The translations under genes were made by a program, and so were the position numbers. Source: Tomocerus qinae (Eukaryota; Arthropoda; Collembola; Entomobryomorpha; Tomoceridae). Taken from it: 64,000 bases of DNA. The stretch covers positions 75,516,001 to 75,580,000 of the forward strand of contig CM034546.1 in NCBI GenBank assembly GCA_020055645.1, written 5' to 3'. The notes below the pieces were generated by a model, which was given only the letters and a program-made list of their open reading frames with translations, ran no database searches and had not been told where the DNA came from. Every line of letters starts with the position of its first letter. Positions within the stretch are counted from its first letter, which is position 1. Positions 15,721 to 30,179 of the stretch are shown here, piece after piece.

Positions 15721-18700
15721 GCATCGACCTTTAGCCGAAATAATGCAAATTAATCTGTAAGCATCGACTATTAGCCGAAATAATGCAAATTAATCTGTAA
15801 GCATCGACTATTAGCCGAAATAATGCAAATTAATCTGTAAGCATCGACTACTAGCCGAAATAATGCAAATTAATCTGTAAGCATCGACTATTAGCCGAAA
15901 TAATGCAAATTAGTGGGTAAGCATCAACTTTTAGCCGAAATAATGCAAATTAATCTATAAGCATCGACTTTTAGCCGAAATAATGCAAATTAATCTGTAA
16001 GCATCGACTACTAGCCGAAATAATGCAAATTAATCTGTAGGCATCGACTATTAGCCGAAATAATGCAAATTAATCTGTAGGAATCGACTATTAGCCGAAA
16101 TAATGCAAATTAATCTGTAAGCATCGACTATTAGCCGAAACAATGCAAATTAATCTGTAAGCATCGACTATTAGCCGAAATAATGCAAATTAATCTCTAG
16201 GCATTGACTATCAGCCGAAAGAATGCAAATTAATCTGTAAGCATCGACTATTAGCCGAAAGAATGCAAATTAATCTGTAAGCATCGACTATTAGCCGAAA
16301 TAATGCAAATTAATCTGTAAGCATCGACTACTAGCCGAAATAATGCAAATTAATCTGTAAGCATCGACTATTAGCCGAAATAATGCAAATTAGTGGGTAA
16401 GCATCAACTTTTAGCCGAAATAATGCAAATTAATCTATAAGCATCGACTTTCAGCCGAAATAATGCAAATTAATCTGTAAGCAGCGACTACTAGCCGTAA
16501 TAATGCAAATTAATCTGTAGGCATCGACTATTAGCCGAAATAATGCAAATTAATCTGTAGGCATCGACTATTAGCCGAAATAATGCAAATTAATCTGTAA
16601 GCATCGACTATTAGCCGAAACAATGCAAATTAATCTGTAAGCATCGACTATTAGCCGAAATAATGCAAATTAATCTGTAGGCATCGACTATTAGCCGAAA
16701 GAATGCAAATTAATCTGTAAGCATCGACTATTAGCCGAAATAATGCAAATTAATCTATAAGCATAGTCTTTTAGCCGAAATAATGCAAATTAATCTGTAA
16801 GCATCGACTATTAGCCGAAATAATGCAAATTAATCTATAAGCATCGACTTTCAGCCGAAATAATGCAAATTAATCTATAAGCATCGACTTTCAGCCGAAA
16901 TAATGCAAATTAATCTATAAGCATCGACTACTAGCCGAAATAATGAAAATTAATCTGTAAGCATCGACTATTAGCCGAAATAATGCAAATTAATCTATAA
17001 GCATAGTCTTTTAGCCGAAATAATGAAAATTAATAAGTAAGCATCGACTATTAGCCGAAATAATACAAATTAATCGGTAAGCATCAACTTTTAGCAGAAA
17101 TAATGCAAATTAATCTATAAGCATCGACTGTTAGCCGAAATAGTGCAAATTAATCTGTAAGCATCGACTATTAGCCGAAATAATGCAAATTAATCTATAA
17201 GCATCGACTTTCAGCCGAAATAATGCAAATTAATCTATAAGCATCGTCTATTAGCCGAAATAATGAAAATTAATCTGTAAGCATCGACTATTAGCCGAAA
17301 TAATGCAAATTAATCGGTAAGCATCAACTTTTAGCCGAAATAATGCAAATTAATCTATAAGCATCGACTGTTAGCCGAAATAATGCAAATTAATCTGTAA
17401 GCATCGACTATTAGCCGAAATAATGCAAATTAATCTATAAGCATCGACTTTCAGCCGAAATAATGCAAATTAATCTATAAGCATCGACTTTCAGCCGAAA
17501 TAATGCAAATTAATCTATAAGCATCGACTACTAGCCGAAATAATGAAAATTAATCTGTAAGCATCGACTATTAGCCGAAATAATGCAAATTAATCTATAA
17601 GCATAGTCTTTTAGCCGAAATAATGAAAATTAATAAGTAAGCATCGACTATTAGCCGAAATAATACAAATTAATCGGTAAGCATCAACTTTTAGCAGAAA
17701 TAATGCAAATTAATCTATAAGCATCGACTGTTAGCCGAAATAGTGCAAATTAATCTGTAAGCATCGACTATTAGCCGAAATAATGCAAATTAATCTATAA
17801 GCATCGACTTTCAGCCGAAATAATGCAAATTAATCTATAAGCATCGTCTATTAGCCGAAATAATGAAAATTAATCTGTAAGCATCGACTATTAGCCGAAA
17901 TAATGCAAATTAATCGGTAAGCATCAACTTTTAGCCGAAATAATGCAAATTAATCTATAAGCATCGACTGTTAGCCGAAATAATGCAAATTAATCTGTAA
18001 GCATCGACTATTAGCCGAAATAATGCAAATTAATGGGTAAGCATCAACTTTTAGAAGAAATAATGCAAATTAATCTATAAGCATCGACTATCAGCCGAAA
18101 GAATGCAAATTAATCTATAAGCATCGACCTTTAGCCGAAATAATGCAAATTAATCTGTAAGCATCGACTATTAGCCGAAATAATGCAAATTAATCTGTAA
18201 GCATCGACTATTAGCCGAAATAATGCAAATTAATCTGTAAGCATCGACTACTAGCCGAAATAATGAAAATTAATCTGTAAGCATCGACTATTAGCCGAAA
18301 TAATGCAAATTAATCGGTAAGCATCAACTTTTAGCCGAAATAATGCAAATTAATCTATAAGCATCGACTGTTAGCCGAAATAATGCAAATTAATCTGTAA
18401 GCATCGACTATTAGCCGAAATAATGCAAATTAATCTATAAGCATCGACTTTCAGCCGAAATAATGCAAATTAATCTATAAGCATCGACTTTCAGCCGAAA
18501 TAATGCAAATTAATCTATAAGCATCGACTACTAGCCGAAATAATGAAAATTAATCTGTAAGCATCGACTATTAGCCGAAATAATGCAAATTAATCTATAA
18601 GCATAGTCTTTTAGCCGAAATAATGAAAATTAATAAGTAAGCATCGACTATTAGCCGAAATAATACAAATTAATCGGTAAGCATCAACTTTTAGCAGAAA

Positions 18701-21700
18701 TAATGCAAATTAATCTATAAGCATCGACTGTTAGCCGAAATAATGCAAATTAATCTGTAAGCATCGACTATTAGCCGAAATAATGCAAATTAATCTATAA
18801 GCATCGACTTTCAGCCGAAATAATGCAAATTAATCTATAAGCATCGTCTATTAGCCGAAATAATGAAAATTAATCTGTAAGCATCGACTATTAGCCGAAA
18901 TAATGCAAATTAATCGGTAAGCATCAACTTTTAGCCGAAATAATGCAAATTAATCTATAAGCATCGACTGTTAGCCGAAATAATGCAAATTAATCTGTAA
19001 GCATCGACTATTAGCCGAAATAATGCAAATTAATGGGTAAGCATCAACTTTTAGAAGAAATAATGCAAATTAATCTATAAGCATCGACTATCAGCCGAAA
19101 GAATGCAAATTAATCTATAAGCATCGACCTTTAGCCGAAATAATGCAAATTAATCTGTAAGCATCGACTATTAGCCGAAATAATGCAAATTAATCTGTAA
19201 GCATCGACTATTAGCCGAAATAATGCAAATTAATCTGTAAGCATCGACTACTAGCCGAAATAATGCAAATTAATCTGTAAGCATCGACTATTAGCCGAAA
19301 TAATGCAAATTAGTGGGTAAGCATCAACTTTTAGCCGAAATAATGCAAATTAATCTATAAGCATCGACTTTTAGCCGAAATAATGCAAATTAATCTGTAA
19401 GCATCGACTACTAGCCGAAATAATGCAAATTAATCTGTAGGCATCGACTATTAGCCGAAATAATGCAAATTAATCTGTAGGAATCGACTATTAGCCGAAA
19501 TAATGCAAATTAATCTGTAAGCATCGACTATTAGCCGAAACAATGCAAATTAATCTGTAAGCATCGACTATTAGCCGAAATAATGCAAATTAATCTGTAG
19601 GCATTGACTATCAGCCGAAAGAATGCAAATTAATCTGTAAGCATCGACTATTAGCCGAAAGAATGCAAATTAATCTGTAAGCATCGACTATTAGCCGAAA
19701 TAATGCAAATTAATCTGTAAGCATCGACTACTAGCCGAAATAATGCAAATTAATCTGTAAGCATCGACTATTAGCCGAAATAATGCAAATTAGTGGGTAA
19801 GCATCAACTTTTAGCCGAAATAATGCAAATTAATCTATAAGCATCGACTTTCAGCCGAAATAATGCAAATTAATCTGTAAGCAGCGACTACTAGCCGTAA
19901 TAATGCAAATTAATCTGTAGGCATCGACTATTAGCCGAAATAATGCAAATTAATCTGTAGGCATCGACTATTAGCCGAAATAATGCAAATTAATCTGTAA
20001 GCATCGACTATTAGCCGAAACAATGCAAATTAATCTGTAAGCATCGACTATTAGCCGAAACAATGCAAATTAATCTGTAAGCATCGACTATTAGCCGAAA
20101 TAATGCAAATTAATCTGTAGGCATCGACTATTAGCCGAAAGAATGCAAATTAATCTGTAAGCATCGACTATTAGCCGAAATAATGCAAATTAATCTATAA
20201 GCATAGTCTTTTAGCCGAAATAATGCAAATTAATCTGTAAGCATCGACTATTAGCCGAAATAATGCAAATTAATCTATAAGCATCGACTTTCAGCCGAAA
20301 TAATGCAAATTAATCTATAAGCATCGACTTTCAGCCGAAATAATGCAAATTAATCTATAAGCATCGACTACTAGCCGAAATAATGAAAATTAATCTGTAA
20401 GCATCGACTATTAGCCGAAATAATGCAAATTAATCTATAAGCATAGTCTTTTAGCCGAAATAATGAAAATTAATAAGTAAGCATCGACTATTAGCCGAAA
20501 TAATACAAATTAATCGGTAAGCATCAACTTTTAGCAGAAATAATGCAAATTAATCTATAAGCATCGACTGTTAGCCGAAATAGTGCAAATTAATCTGTAA
20601 GCATCGACTATTAGCCGAAATAATGCAAATTAATCTATAAGCATCGACTTTCAGCCGAAATAATGCAAATTAATCTATAAGCATCGTCTATTAGCCGAAA
20701 TAATGAAAATTAATCTGTAAGCATCGACTATTAGCCGAAATAATGCAAATTAATCGGTAAGCATCAACTTTTAGCCGAAATAATGCAAATTAATCTATAA
20801 GCATCGACTGTTAGCCGAAATAATGCAAATTAATCTGTAAGCATCGACTATTAGCCGAAATAATGCAAATTAATCTATAAGCATCGACTTTCAGCCGAAA
20901 TAATGCAAATTAATCTATAAGCATCGACTTTCAGCCGAAATAATGCAAATTAATCTATAAGCATCGACTACTAGCCGAAATAATGAAAATTAATCTGTAA
21001 GCATCGACTATTAGCCGAAATAATGCAAATTAATCTATAAGCATAGTCTTTTAGCCGAAATAATGAAAATTAATAAGTAAGCATCGACTATTAGCCGAAA
21101 TAATACAAATTAATCGGTAAGCATCAACTTTTAGCAGAAATAATGCAAATTAATCTATAAGCATCGACTGTTAGCCGAAATAGTGCAAATTAATCTGTAA
21201 GCATCGACTATTAGCCGAAATAATGCAAATTAATCTATAAGCATCGACTTTCAGCCGAAATAATGCAAATTAATCTATAAGCATCGTCTATTAGCCGAAA
21301 TAATGAAAATTAATCTGTAAGCATCGACTATTAGCCGAAATAATGCAAATTAATCGGTAAGCATCAACTTTTAGCCGAAATAATGCAAATTAATCTATAA
21401 GCATCGACTGTTAGCCGAAATAATGCAAATTAATCTGTAAGCATCGACTATTAGCCGAAATAATGCAAATTAATGGGTAAGCATCAACTTTTAGAAGAAA
21501 TAATGCAAATTAATCTATAAGCATCGTCTATTAGCCGAAAGAATGCAAATTAATCTGTAAACATCGACTATTAGCCGAAATAATGCAAATTAATCTATAA
21601 GCATAGTCTTTTAGCCGAAATAATGCAAATTAATCTGTAAGCATCGACTATTAGCCGAAATAATGCAAATTAATCTATAAGCATCGACTTTCAGCCGAAA

Positions 21701-24120
21701 TAATGCAAATTAATCTATAAGCATCGACTTTCAGCCGAAATAATGCAAATTAATCTATAAGCATCGACTACTAGCCGAAATAATGAAAATTAATCTGTAA
21801 GCATCGACTATTAGCCGAAATAATGCAAATTAATCTATAAGCATAGTCTTTTAGCCGAAATAATGAAAATTAATAAGTAAGCATCGACTATTAGCCGAAA
21901 TAATGCAAATTAATCTGTAAGCATCGACTATTAGCCGAAATAATGCAAATTAGTGGGTAAGCATCAACTTTTAGCCGAAATAATGCAAATTAATCTATAA
22001 GCATCGACTTTTAGCCGAAATAATGCAAATTAATCTGTAAGCATCGACTACTAGCCGAAATAATGCAAATTAATCTGTAGGCATCGACTATTAGCCGAAA
22101 TAATGCAAATTAATCTGTAGGCATCGACTATTAGCCGAAATAATGCAAATTAATCTGTAAGCATCGACTATTAGCCGAAACAATGCAAATTAATCTGTAA
22201 GCATCGACTATTAGCCGAAATAATGCAAATTAATCTGTAGGCATTGACTATCAGCCGAAAGAATGCAAATTAATCTGTAAGCATCGACTATTAGCCGAAA
22301 GAATGCAAATTAATCTGTAAGCATCGACTATTAGCCGAAATAATGCAAATTAATCTGTAAGCATCGACTACTAGCCGAAATAATGCAAATTAATCTGTAA
22401 GCATCGACTATTAGCCGAAATAATGCAAATTAGTGGGTAAGCATCAACTTTTAGCCGAAATAATGCAAATTAATCTACAAGCATCGACTTTCAGCCGAAA
22501 TAATGCAAATTAATCTGTAAGCAGCGACTACTAGCCGTAATAATGCAAATTAATCTGTAGGCATCGACTATTAGCCGAAATAATGCAAATTAATCTGTAG
22601 GCATCGACTATTAGCCGAAATAATGCAAATTAATCTGTAAGCATCGACTATTAGCCGAAACAATGCAAATTAATCTGTAAGCATCGACTATTAGCCGAAA
22701 TAATGCAAATTAATCTGTAGGCATCGACTATTAGCCGAAAGAATGCAAATTAATCTGTAAGCATCGACTATTAGCCGAAATAATGCAAATTAATCTATAA
22801 GCATAGTCTTTTAGCCGAAATAATGCAAATTAATCTGTAAGCATCGACTATTAGCCGAAATAATGCAAATTAATCTATAAGCATCGACTTTCAGCCGAAA
22901 TAATGCAAATTAATCTATAAGCATCGACTTTCAGCCGAAATAATGCAAATTAATCTATAAGCATCGACTACTAGCCGAAATAATGAAAATTAATCTGTAA
23001 GCATCGACTATTAGCCGAAATAATGCAAATTAATCTATAAGCATAGTCTTTTAGCCGAAATAATGAAAATTAATAAGTAAGCATCGACTATTAGCCGAAA
23101 TAATACAAATTAATCGGTAAGCATCAACTTTTAGCAGAAATAATGCAAATTAATCTATAAGCATCGACTGTTAGCCGAAATAGTGCAAATTAATCTGTAA
23201 GCATCGACTATTAGCCGAAATAATGCAAATTAATCTATAAGCATCGACTTTCAGCCGAAATAATGCAAATTAATCTATAAGCATCGTCTATTAGCCGAAA
23301 TAATGAAAATTAATCTGTAAGCATCGACTATTAGCCGAAATAATGCAAATTAATCGGTAAGCATCAACTTTTAGCCGAAATAATGCAAATTAATCTATAA
23401 GCATCGACTGTTAGCCGAAATAATGCAAATTAATCTGTAAGCATCGACTATTAGCCGAAATAATGCAAATTAATCTATAAGCATCGACTTTCAGCCGAAA
23501 TAATGCAAATTAATCTATAAGCATCGACTTTCAGCCGAAATAATGCAAATTAATCTATAAGCATCGACTACTAGCCGAAATAATGAAAATTAATCTGTAA
23601 GCATCGACTATTAGCCGAAATAATGCAAATTAATCTATAAGCATAGTCTTTTAGCCGAAATAATGAAAATTAATAAGTAAGCATCGACTATTAGCCGAAA
23701 TAATACAAATTAATCGGTAAGCATCAACTTTTAGCAGAAATAATGCAAATTAATCTATAAGCATCGACTGTTAGCCGAAATAGTGCAAATTAATCTGTAA
23801 GCATCGACTATTAGCCGAAATAATGCAAATTAATCTATAAGCATCGACTTTCAGCCGAAATAATGCAAATTAATCTATAAGCATCGTCTATTAGCCGAAA
23901 TAATGAAAATTAATCTGTAAGCATCGACTATTAGCCGAAATAATGCAAATTAATCGGTAAGCATCAACTTTTAGCCGAAATAATGCAAATTAATCTATAA
24001 GCATCGACTGTTAGCCGAAATAATGCAAATTAATCTGTAAGCATCGACTATTAGCCGAAATAATGCAAATTAATGGGTAAGCATCAACTTTTAGAAGAAA
24101 TAATGCAAATTAATCTATAA
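15721..24120 (+). repeat. Three copies of a module of about 2.2-2.4 kb, each with an inner 600-bp duplication
   Basis: The variant GCAGCGACTACTAGCCGTAA occurs at 16481, 19881 and 22521. GCATTGACTATCAGCC occurs at 16201, 19601 and 22241. TAGTGCAAAT occurs in pairs 600 bp apart at 17141/17741, 20581/21181 and 23181/23781. The copies lie at about 15.72-18.06, 19.12-21.50 and 21.90-24.12 kb, offset by 3400-3440 and 2600-2640 bp. Offsets shift by one monomer inside the block because copy 2 has an additional CAATGC monomer near 20050. The 600-bp inner unit is 15 monomers. Confidence 0.85.
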
Positions 24121-24419
24121 GCATCGTCTATTAGCCGAAAGAATGCAAATTAATCTGTAAGCATCAACTATTAGCCGAAATAATGCAAATTAATCTATAA
24201 GCATAGTCTTTTAGCCGAAATAATGCAAATTAATCTGTAAGCATCGACTATTAGCCGAAATAATGCAAATTAATCTATAAGCATCGACTTTCAGCCGAAA
24301 TAATGCAAATTAATCTATAAGCATCGACTACTAGCCGAAATAATGAAAATTAATCTGTAAGCATCGACTATTAGCCGAAATAATGCAAATTAATCTATAA
24401 GCATAGTCTTTTAGCCGAA

Positions 24420-27400
24420 ATAATGAAAATTAATAAGTAAGCATCGACTATTAGCCGAAATAATACAAATTAATCGGTAAGCATCAACTATTAGCCGAAA
24501 TAATGCAAATTAATCGGTAAGCATCAACTTTTAGCAGAAATAATGCAAATTAATCTTTAAGCATCGACTGTTAGCCGAAATAGTGCAAATTAATCTGTAA
24601 GCATCGACTATTAGCCGAAATAATGCAAATTAATCTATAAGCATCAACTTTTAGCCGAAATAATGCAAATTATTCTATAAGCATCGACTGTTAGCCGAAA
24701 TAATGCAAATTAATCTGTAAGCATCGACTATTAGCGAAATAATGCAAATTAATGGGTAAGCATCGAGTTTTAATCGAAATAATGCAAATTAATCAATAAC
24801 CATCGACTGTTAGCCGAAATAATGCAAATTAATCTGGAAGCATCGACTATTAGCCGAAATAATGCAAATTAATCTATAAGCATCGACTTTTAGCCGAAAT
24901 AATGCAAATTAATCTGTAAGCATCGACTATTAGCCGAAATAATGCAAATTAATCTGTAAGCATCGACTACTAGCCGAAATAATGCAAATTAATCTGTAAG
25001 CATCGACTATTAGCCGAAATAATGCAAATTAGTGGGTAAGCATCAACTATTAGCCGAAATAATGCAAATTAATCTGTAAGCATCGACTATTAGCCGAAAT
25101 AATGCAAATTAATCTGTAAGCATCGACTACTAGCCGAAATAATGCAAATTAATCTGTAAGCATCAAATATTAGCCGAAATAATGCAAATTAGTGGGTAAG
25201 CATCAACTATTAGCCGAAATAATGCAAATTAATCGGTAAGCATCGACTTTTAGCCGAAATAATGCAAATTAATCAATAACCATCGACTGTTAGCCGAAAT
25301 AATGCAAATTAATCTGGAAGCATCGACTATTAGCCGAAATAATGCAAATTAATCTATAAGCATCGACTTTTAGCCGAAATAATGCAAATTAATCTGTAAG
25401 CATCGACTTTTAGCCGAAATAATGCAAATTAATCTGTAAGCATCGACTATTAGCCGAAATAATGCAAATTAATCTGTAAGCATCGACTACTAGCCGAAAT
25501 AATGCAAATTAATCTGTAAGCATCGACTACTAGCCGAAATAATGCAAATTAATCTGTAAGCTTCGACTATTAGCCGAAATAATGCAAATTAGTGGGTAAG
25601 CATCAACTTTTAGCCGAAATAATGCAAATTAATCTGTAAGCATCGACTATTAGCCGAAATAATGCAAATTAATCGGTAAGCATCAACTTTTAGCCGAAAT
25701 AATGCAAATTAATCTATAAGCATCAACTGTTAGCCGAAATAATGCAAATTAATCTGTAAGCATCGACTATTAGCCGAAATAATGCAAATTAATGGGTAAG
25801 CATCAACTTTTAGAAGAAATAATGCAAATTAATCTATAAGCATCGTCTATTAGCCGAAATAATGCAAATTAATCTGTAAGCATCGACTATTAGCCGAAAT
25901 AATGCAAATTAATCGGTAAGCATCGACTTTTAATCGAAATAATGCAAATTAATCAATAACCATCGACTGTTAGACGAAATAATGCAAATTAATCTGGAAG
26001 CATCGACTCTTAGCCGAAATAATGCAAATTAATCTAAAAGCATCGACTTTTAGCCGAAATAATGCAAATTAATCTGTAAGCATCGACTATTAGCCGAAAT
26101 AATGCAAGTTAATCTGTAAGCATCGACTACTAGCCGAAATAATGCAAATTAATCTATAAGCATAGTCTTTTAGCCGAAATAATGAAAATTAATAAGTAAG
26201 CATCGACTATTAGCCGAAATAATGCAAATTAATCGGTAAGCATCAACTTTTAGCAGAAATAATGCAAATTAATCTTTAAGCATCGACTGTTAGCCGAAAT
26301 AGTGCAAATTAATCTGTAAGCATCGACTATTAGCCGAAATAATGCAAATTAATCTATAAGCATCAACTTTTAGCCGAAATAATGCAAATTATTCTATAAG
26401 CATCGACTGTTAGCCGAAATAATGCAAATTAATCTGTAAGCATCGACTATTAGCGAAATAATGCAAATTAATGGGTAAGCATCGAGTTTTAATCGAAATA
26501 ATGCAAATTAATCAATAACCATCGACTGTTAGCCGAAATAATGCAAATTAATCTGGAAGCATCGACTATTAGCCGAAATAATGCAAATTAATCCATAAGC
26601 ATCGACTTTTAGCCGAAATAATGCAAATTAATCTGTAAGCATCGACTATTAGCCGAAATAATGCAAATTAATCTGTAAGCATCGACTACTAGCCGAAATA
26701 ATGCAAATTAATCTGTAAGCATCAAATATTAGCCGAAATAATGCAAATTAGTGGGTAAGCATCAACTATTAGCCGAAATAATGCAATCTAATCGGTAAGC
26801 ATCGACTTTTAGCCGAAATAATGCAAATTAATCAATAACCATCGACTGTTAGCCGAAATAATGCAAATTAATCTGGAAGCATCGACTATTAGCCGAAATA
26901 ATGCAAATTAATCTATAAGCATCGACTTTTAGCCGAAATAATGCAAATTAATCTGTAAGCATCGACTTTTAGCCGAAATAATGCAAATTAATCTGTAAGC
27001 ATCGACTATTAGCCGAAATAATGCAAATTAATCTGTAAGCATCGACTACTAGCCGAAATAATGCAAATTAATCTGTAAGCATCGACTACTAGCCGAAATA
27101 ATGCAAATTAATCTGTAAGCTTCGACTATTAGCCGAAATAATGCAAATTAGTGGGTAAGCATCAACTTTTAGCCGAAATAATGCAAATTAATCTGTAAGC
27201 ATCGACTATTAGCCGAAATAATGCAAATTAATCTATAAGCATCGACTTTCAGCCGAAATAATGCAAATTAATCTATAAGCATCGTCTATTAGCCGAAATA
27301 ATGAAAATTAATCTGTAAGCATCGACTATTAGCCGAAATAATGCAAATTAATCGGTAAGCATCAACTTTTAGCCGAAATAATGCAAATTAATCTATAAGC

Positions 27401-28760
27401 ATCGACTGTTAGCCGAAATAATGCAAATTAATCTGTAAGCATCGACTATTAGCCGAAATAATGCAAATTAATGGGTAAGCATCAACTTTTAGAAGATATA
27501 ATGCAAATTAATCTATAAGCATCGTCTATTAGCCGAAATAATGCAAATTAATCTGTAAGCATCGACTATTAGCCGAAATAATTCAAATTAATCGGTAAGC
27601 ATCGACTTTTAGCCGAAATAATGCAAATTAATCAATAACCATCGACTGTTAGCCGAAATAATGCAAATTAATCTGGAAGCATCGACTATTAGCCGAAATA
27701 ATGCAAATTAATCTATAAGCATCGACTTTTAGCCGAAATAATGCAAATTAATCTGTAAGCATCGACTATTAGCCGAAATAATGCAAATTAATCTGTAAGC
27801 ATCGACTACTAGCCGAAATAATGCAAATTAATCTGTAAGCATCGACTATTAGCCGAAATAATGCAAATTAGTGGGTAAGCATCAACTATTAGCCGAAATA
27901 ATGCAAATTAATCGGTAAGCATCGACTTTTAGCCGAAATAATGCAAATTAATCAATAACCATCGACTGTTAGCCGAAATAATGCAAATTGATCTGGAAGC
28001 ATCGACTATTAGCCGAAATAATGCAAATTAATCTATAAGCATCGACTATTAGCCGAAATAATGCAAATTAATCTGTAAGCATCGACTTTCAGCCGAAATA
28101 ATGCAAATTAATCTGTAAGCATCGACTACTAGCCGAAATAATGCAAATTAATCTATAAGCATAGTCTTTTAGCCGAAATAATGCAAATTAATAAGTAAGC
28201 ATCGACTATTAGCCGAAATAATGCAAATTAATCGGTAAGCATCAACTTTTAGCAGAAATAATGCAAATTAATCTATAAGCATCGACTGTTAGCCGAAATA
28301 GTGCAAATTAATCTGTAAGCATCGACTATTAGCCGAAATAATGCAAATTAATCTATAAGCATCAACTTTTAGCCGAAATAATGCAAATTAATCTATAAGC
28401 ATCGACTGTTAGCCGAAATAATGCAAATTAATCTGTAAGCATCGACTATTAGCGAAATAATGCAAATTAATGGGTAAGCATCGACTTTTAATCGAAATAA
28501 TGCATATTAATCAATAACCATCGACTGTTAGCCGAAATAATGCAAATTAATCTGGAAGCATCGACTATTAGCCGAAATAATGCAAATTAATCTATAAGCA
28601 TCGACTTTTAGCCGAAATAATGCAAATTAATCTGTAAGCATCGACTATTAGCCGAAATAATGCAAATTAATCTGTAAGCATCGACTACTAGCCGAAATAA
28701 TGCAAATTAATCTGTAAGCATCGACTATTAGCCGAAATAATGCAAATTAGTGGGTAAGCA
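24420..28760 (+). repeat. Diverging higher-order blocks marked by a 39-bp monomer
   Basis: A monomer lacking one C (reading TTAGCGAAAT) is followed by a TTTTAATCG monomer and a CAATAACCATC monomer at about 24731, 26451 and 28451. The first two share the rare GCATCGAGTTTTAATCG form. CTTCGACTAT recurs at 25561 and 27121. The shared series indicates duplicated blocks of roughly 1.5-2 kb with more rearrangement than the 2160-bp units. Confidence 0.65.
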
Positions 28761-30179
28761 TCAACTATTAGCCGAAATAATGCAAATTAATCGGTAAGCA
28801 TCGACTTTTAGCCGAACTAATGCAAATTAATCTGTAAGCATCGACTATTAGCCGAAATAATGCAAATTAATCGGTAAGCATCGACTTTTAGCCGAAATAA
28901 TGCAAATTAATCAATAACCATTGACTGTTAGCCGAAATAATGCAAATTAATCTGGAAACATCGACTATTAGCCGAAATAATGCAAATTAATCCATAAGCA
29001 TCGACTTTTAGCCGAAATAATGCAAAATAATCTGTAAGCATCGACTATTAGCCGAAATAATGCAAATTAATCTGTAAGCATCGACTACTAGCCGAAATAA
29101 TGCAAATTAATCTGTAAGCATCGACTATTAGCCGAAATAATGCAAATTAGTGGGTAAGCATCAACTATTAGCCGAAATAATGCAAATTAATCGGTAAGCA
29201 TCGACTTTTAGCCAAAATAATGCAAATTAATCAATAACCATCGACTGTTAGCCGAAATAATGCAAATTAATCTGGAAGCATCGACTATTAGCCGAAATAA
29301 TGCAAATAAATCTATAAGCATCGACTTTTAGCCGAAATAATGCAAATTAATCTGTAAGCATCGACTTTTAGCCGAAATAATGCAAATTAATCTGTAAGCA
29401 TCGACTATTAGCCGAAATTATGCAAATTAATCTGTAAGCATCGACTACTAGCCGAAATAATGCAAATTAATCTGTAGGCATCGACTATTAGCCGAAATAA
29501 TGCAAATTAATCTGTAAGCATCGACTATTAGCCGAAACAATGCAAATTAATCTGTAAGCATCGACTATTAGCCGAAATAATGCAAATTAATCTGTAAGCA
29601 TCGACTATTAGCCGAAATAATGCAAATTAGTGGGTAAGCATCAACTTTTAGCCGAAATAATGCAAATTAATCTATAAGCATCGACTTTCAGCCGAAATAA
29701 TGCAAATTAATCTGAAAGCATCGACTACTAGCCGAAATATTGCAAATTAATCTGTAGGCATCGACTATTAGCCGAAATAATGCAAATTAATCTGTAGGCA
29801 TCGACTATTAGCCGAAATAATGCAAATTAATCTGTAAGCATCGACTATTAGCCGAAACAATGCAAATTAATCTGTAAGCATCGACTATTAGCCGAAATAA
29901 TGCAAATTAATCTGTAGGCATCGACTATTAGCCGAAAGAATGCAAATTAATCTGTAAGCATCGACTATTAGCCGAAAGAATGCAAATTAATCTGTAAGCA
30001 TCGACTATTAGCCGAAATAATGCAAATTAATCTATAAGCATAGTCTTTTAGCAGAAATAATGAACATTAATCTGTAAGCATCGAATATTAGCCGAAATAA
30101 TGCAAATTAATCGGTAAGCATCAATTTTTAGCAGAAATAATGCAAATTAATCTATAAGCATCGACTGTTAGCCGAAATA

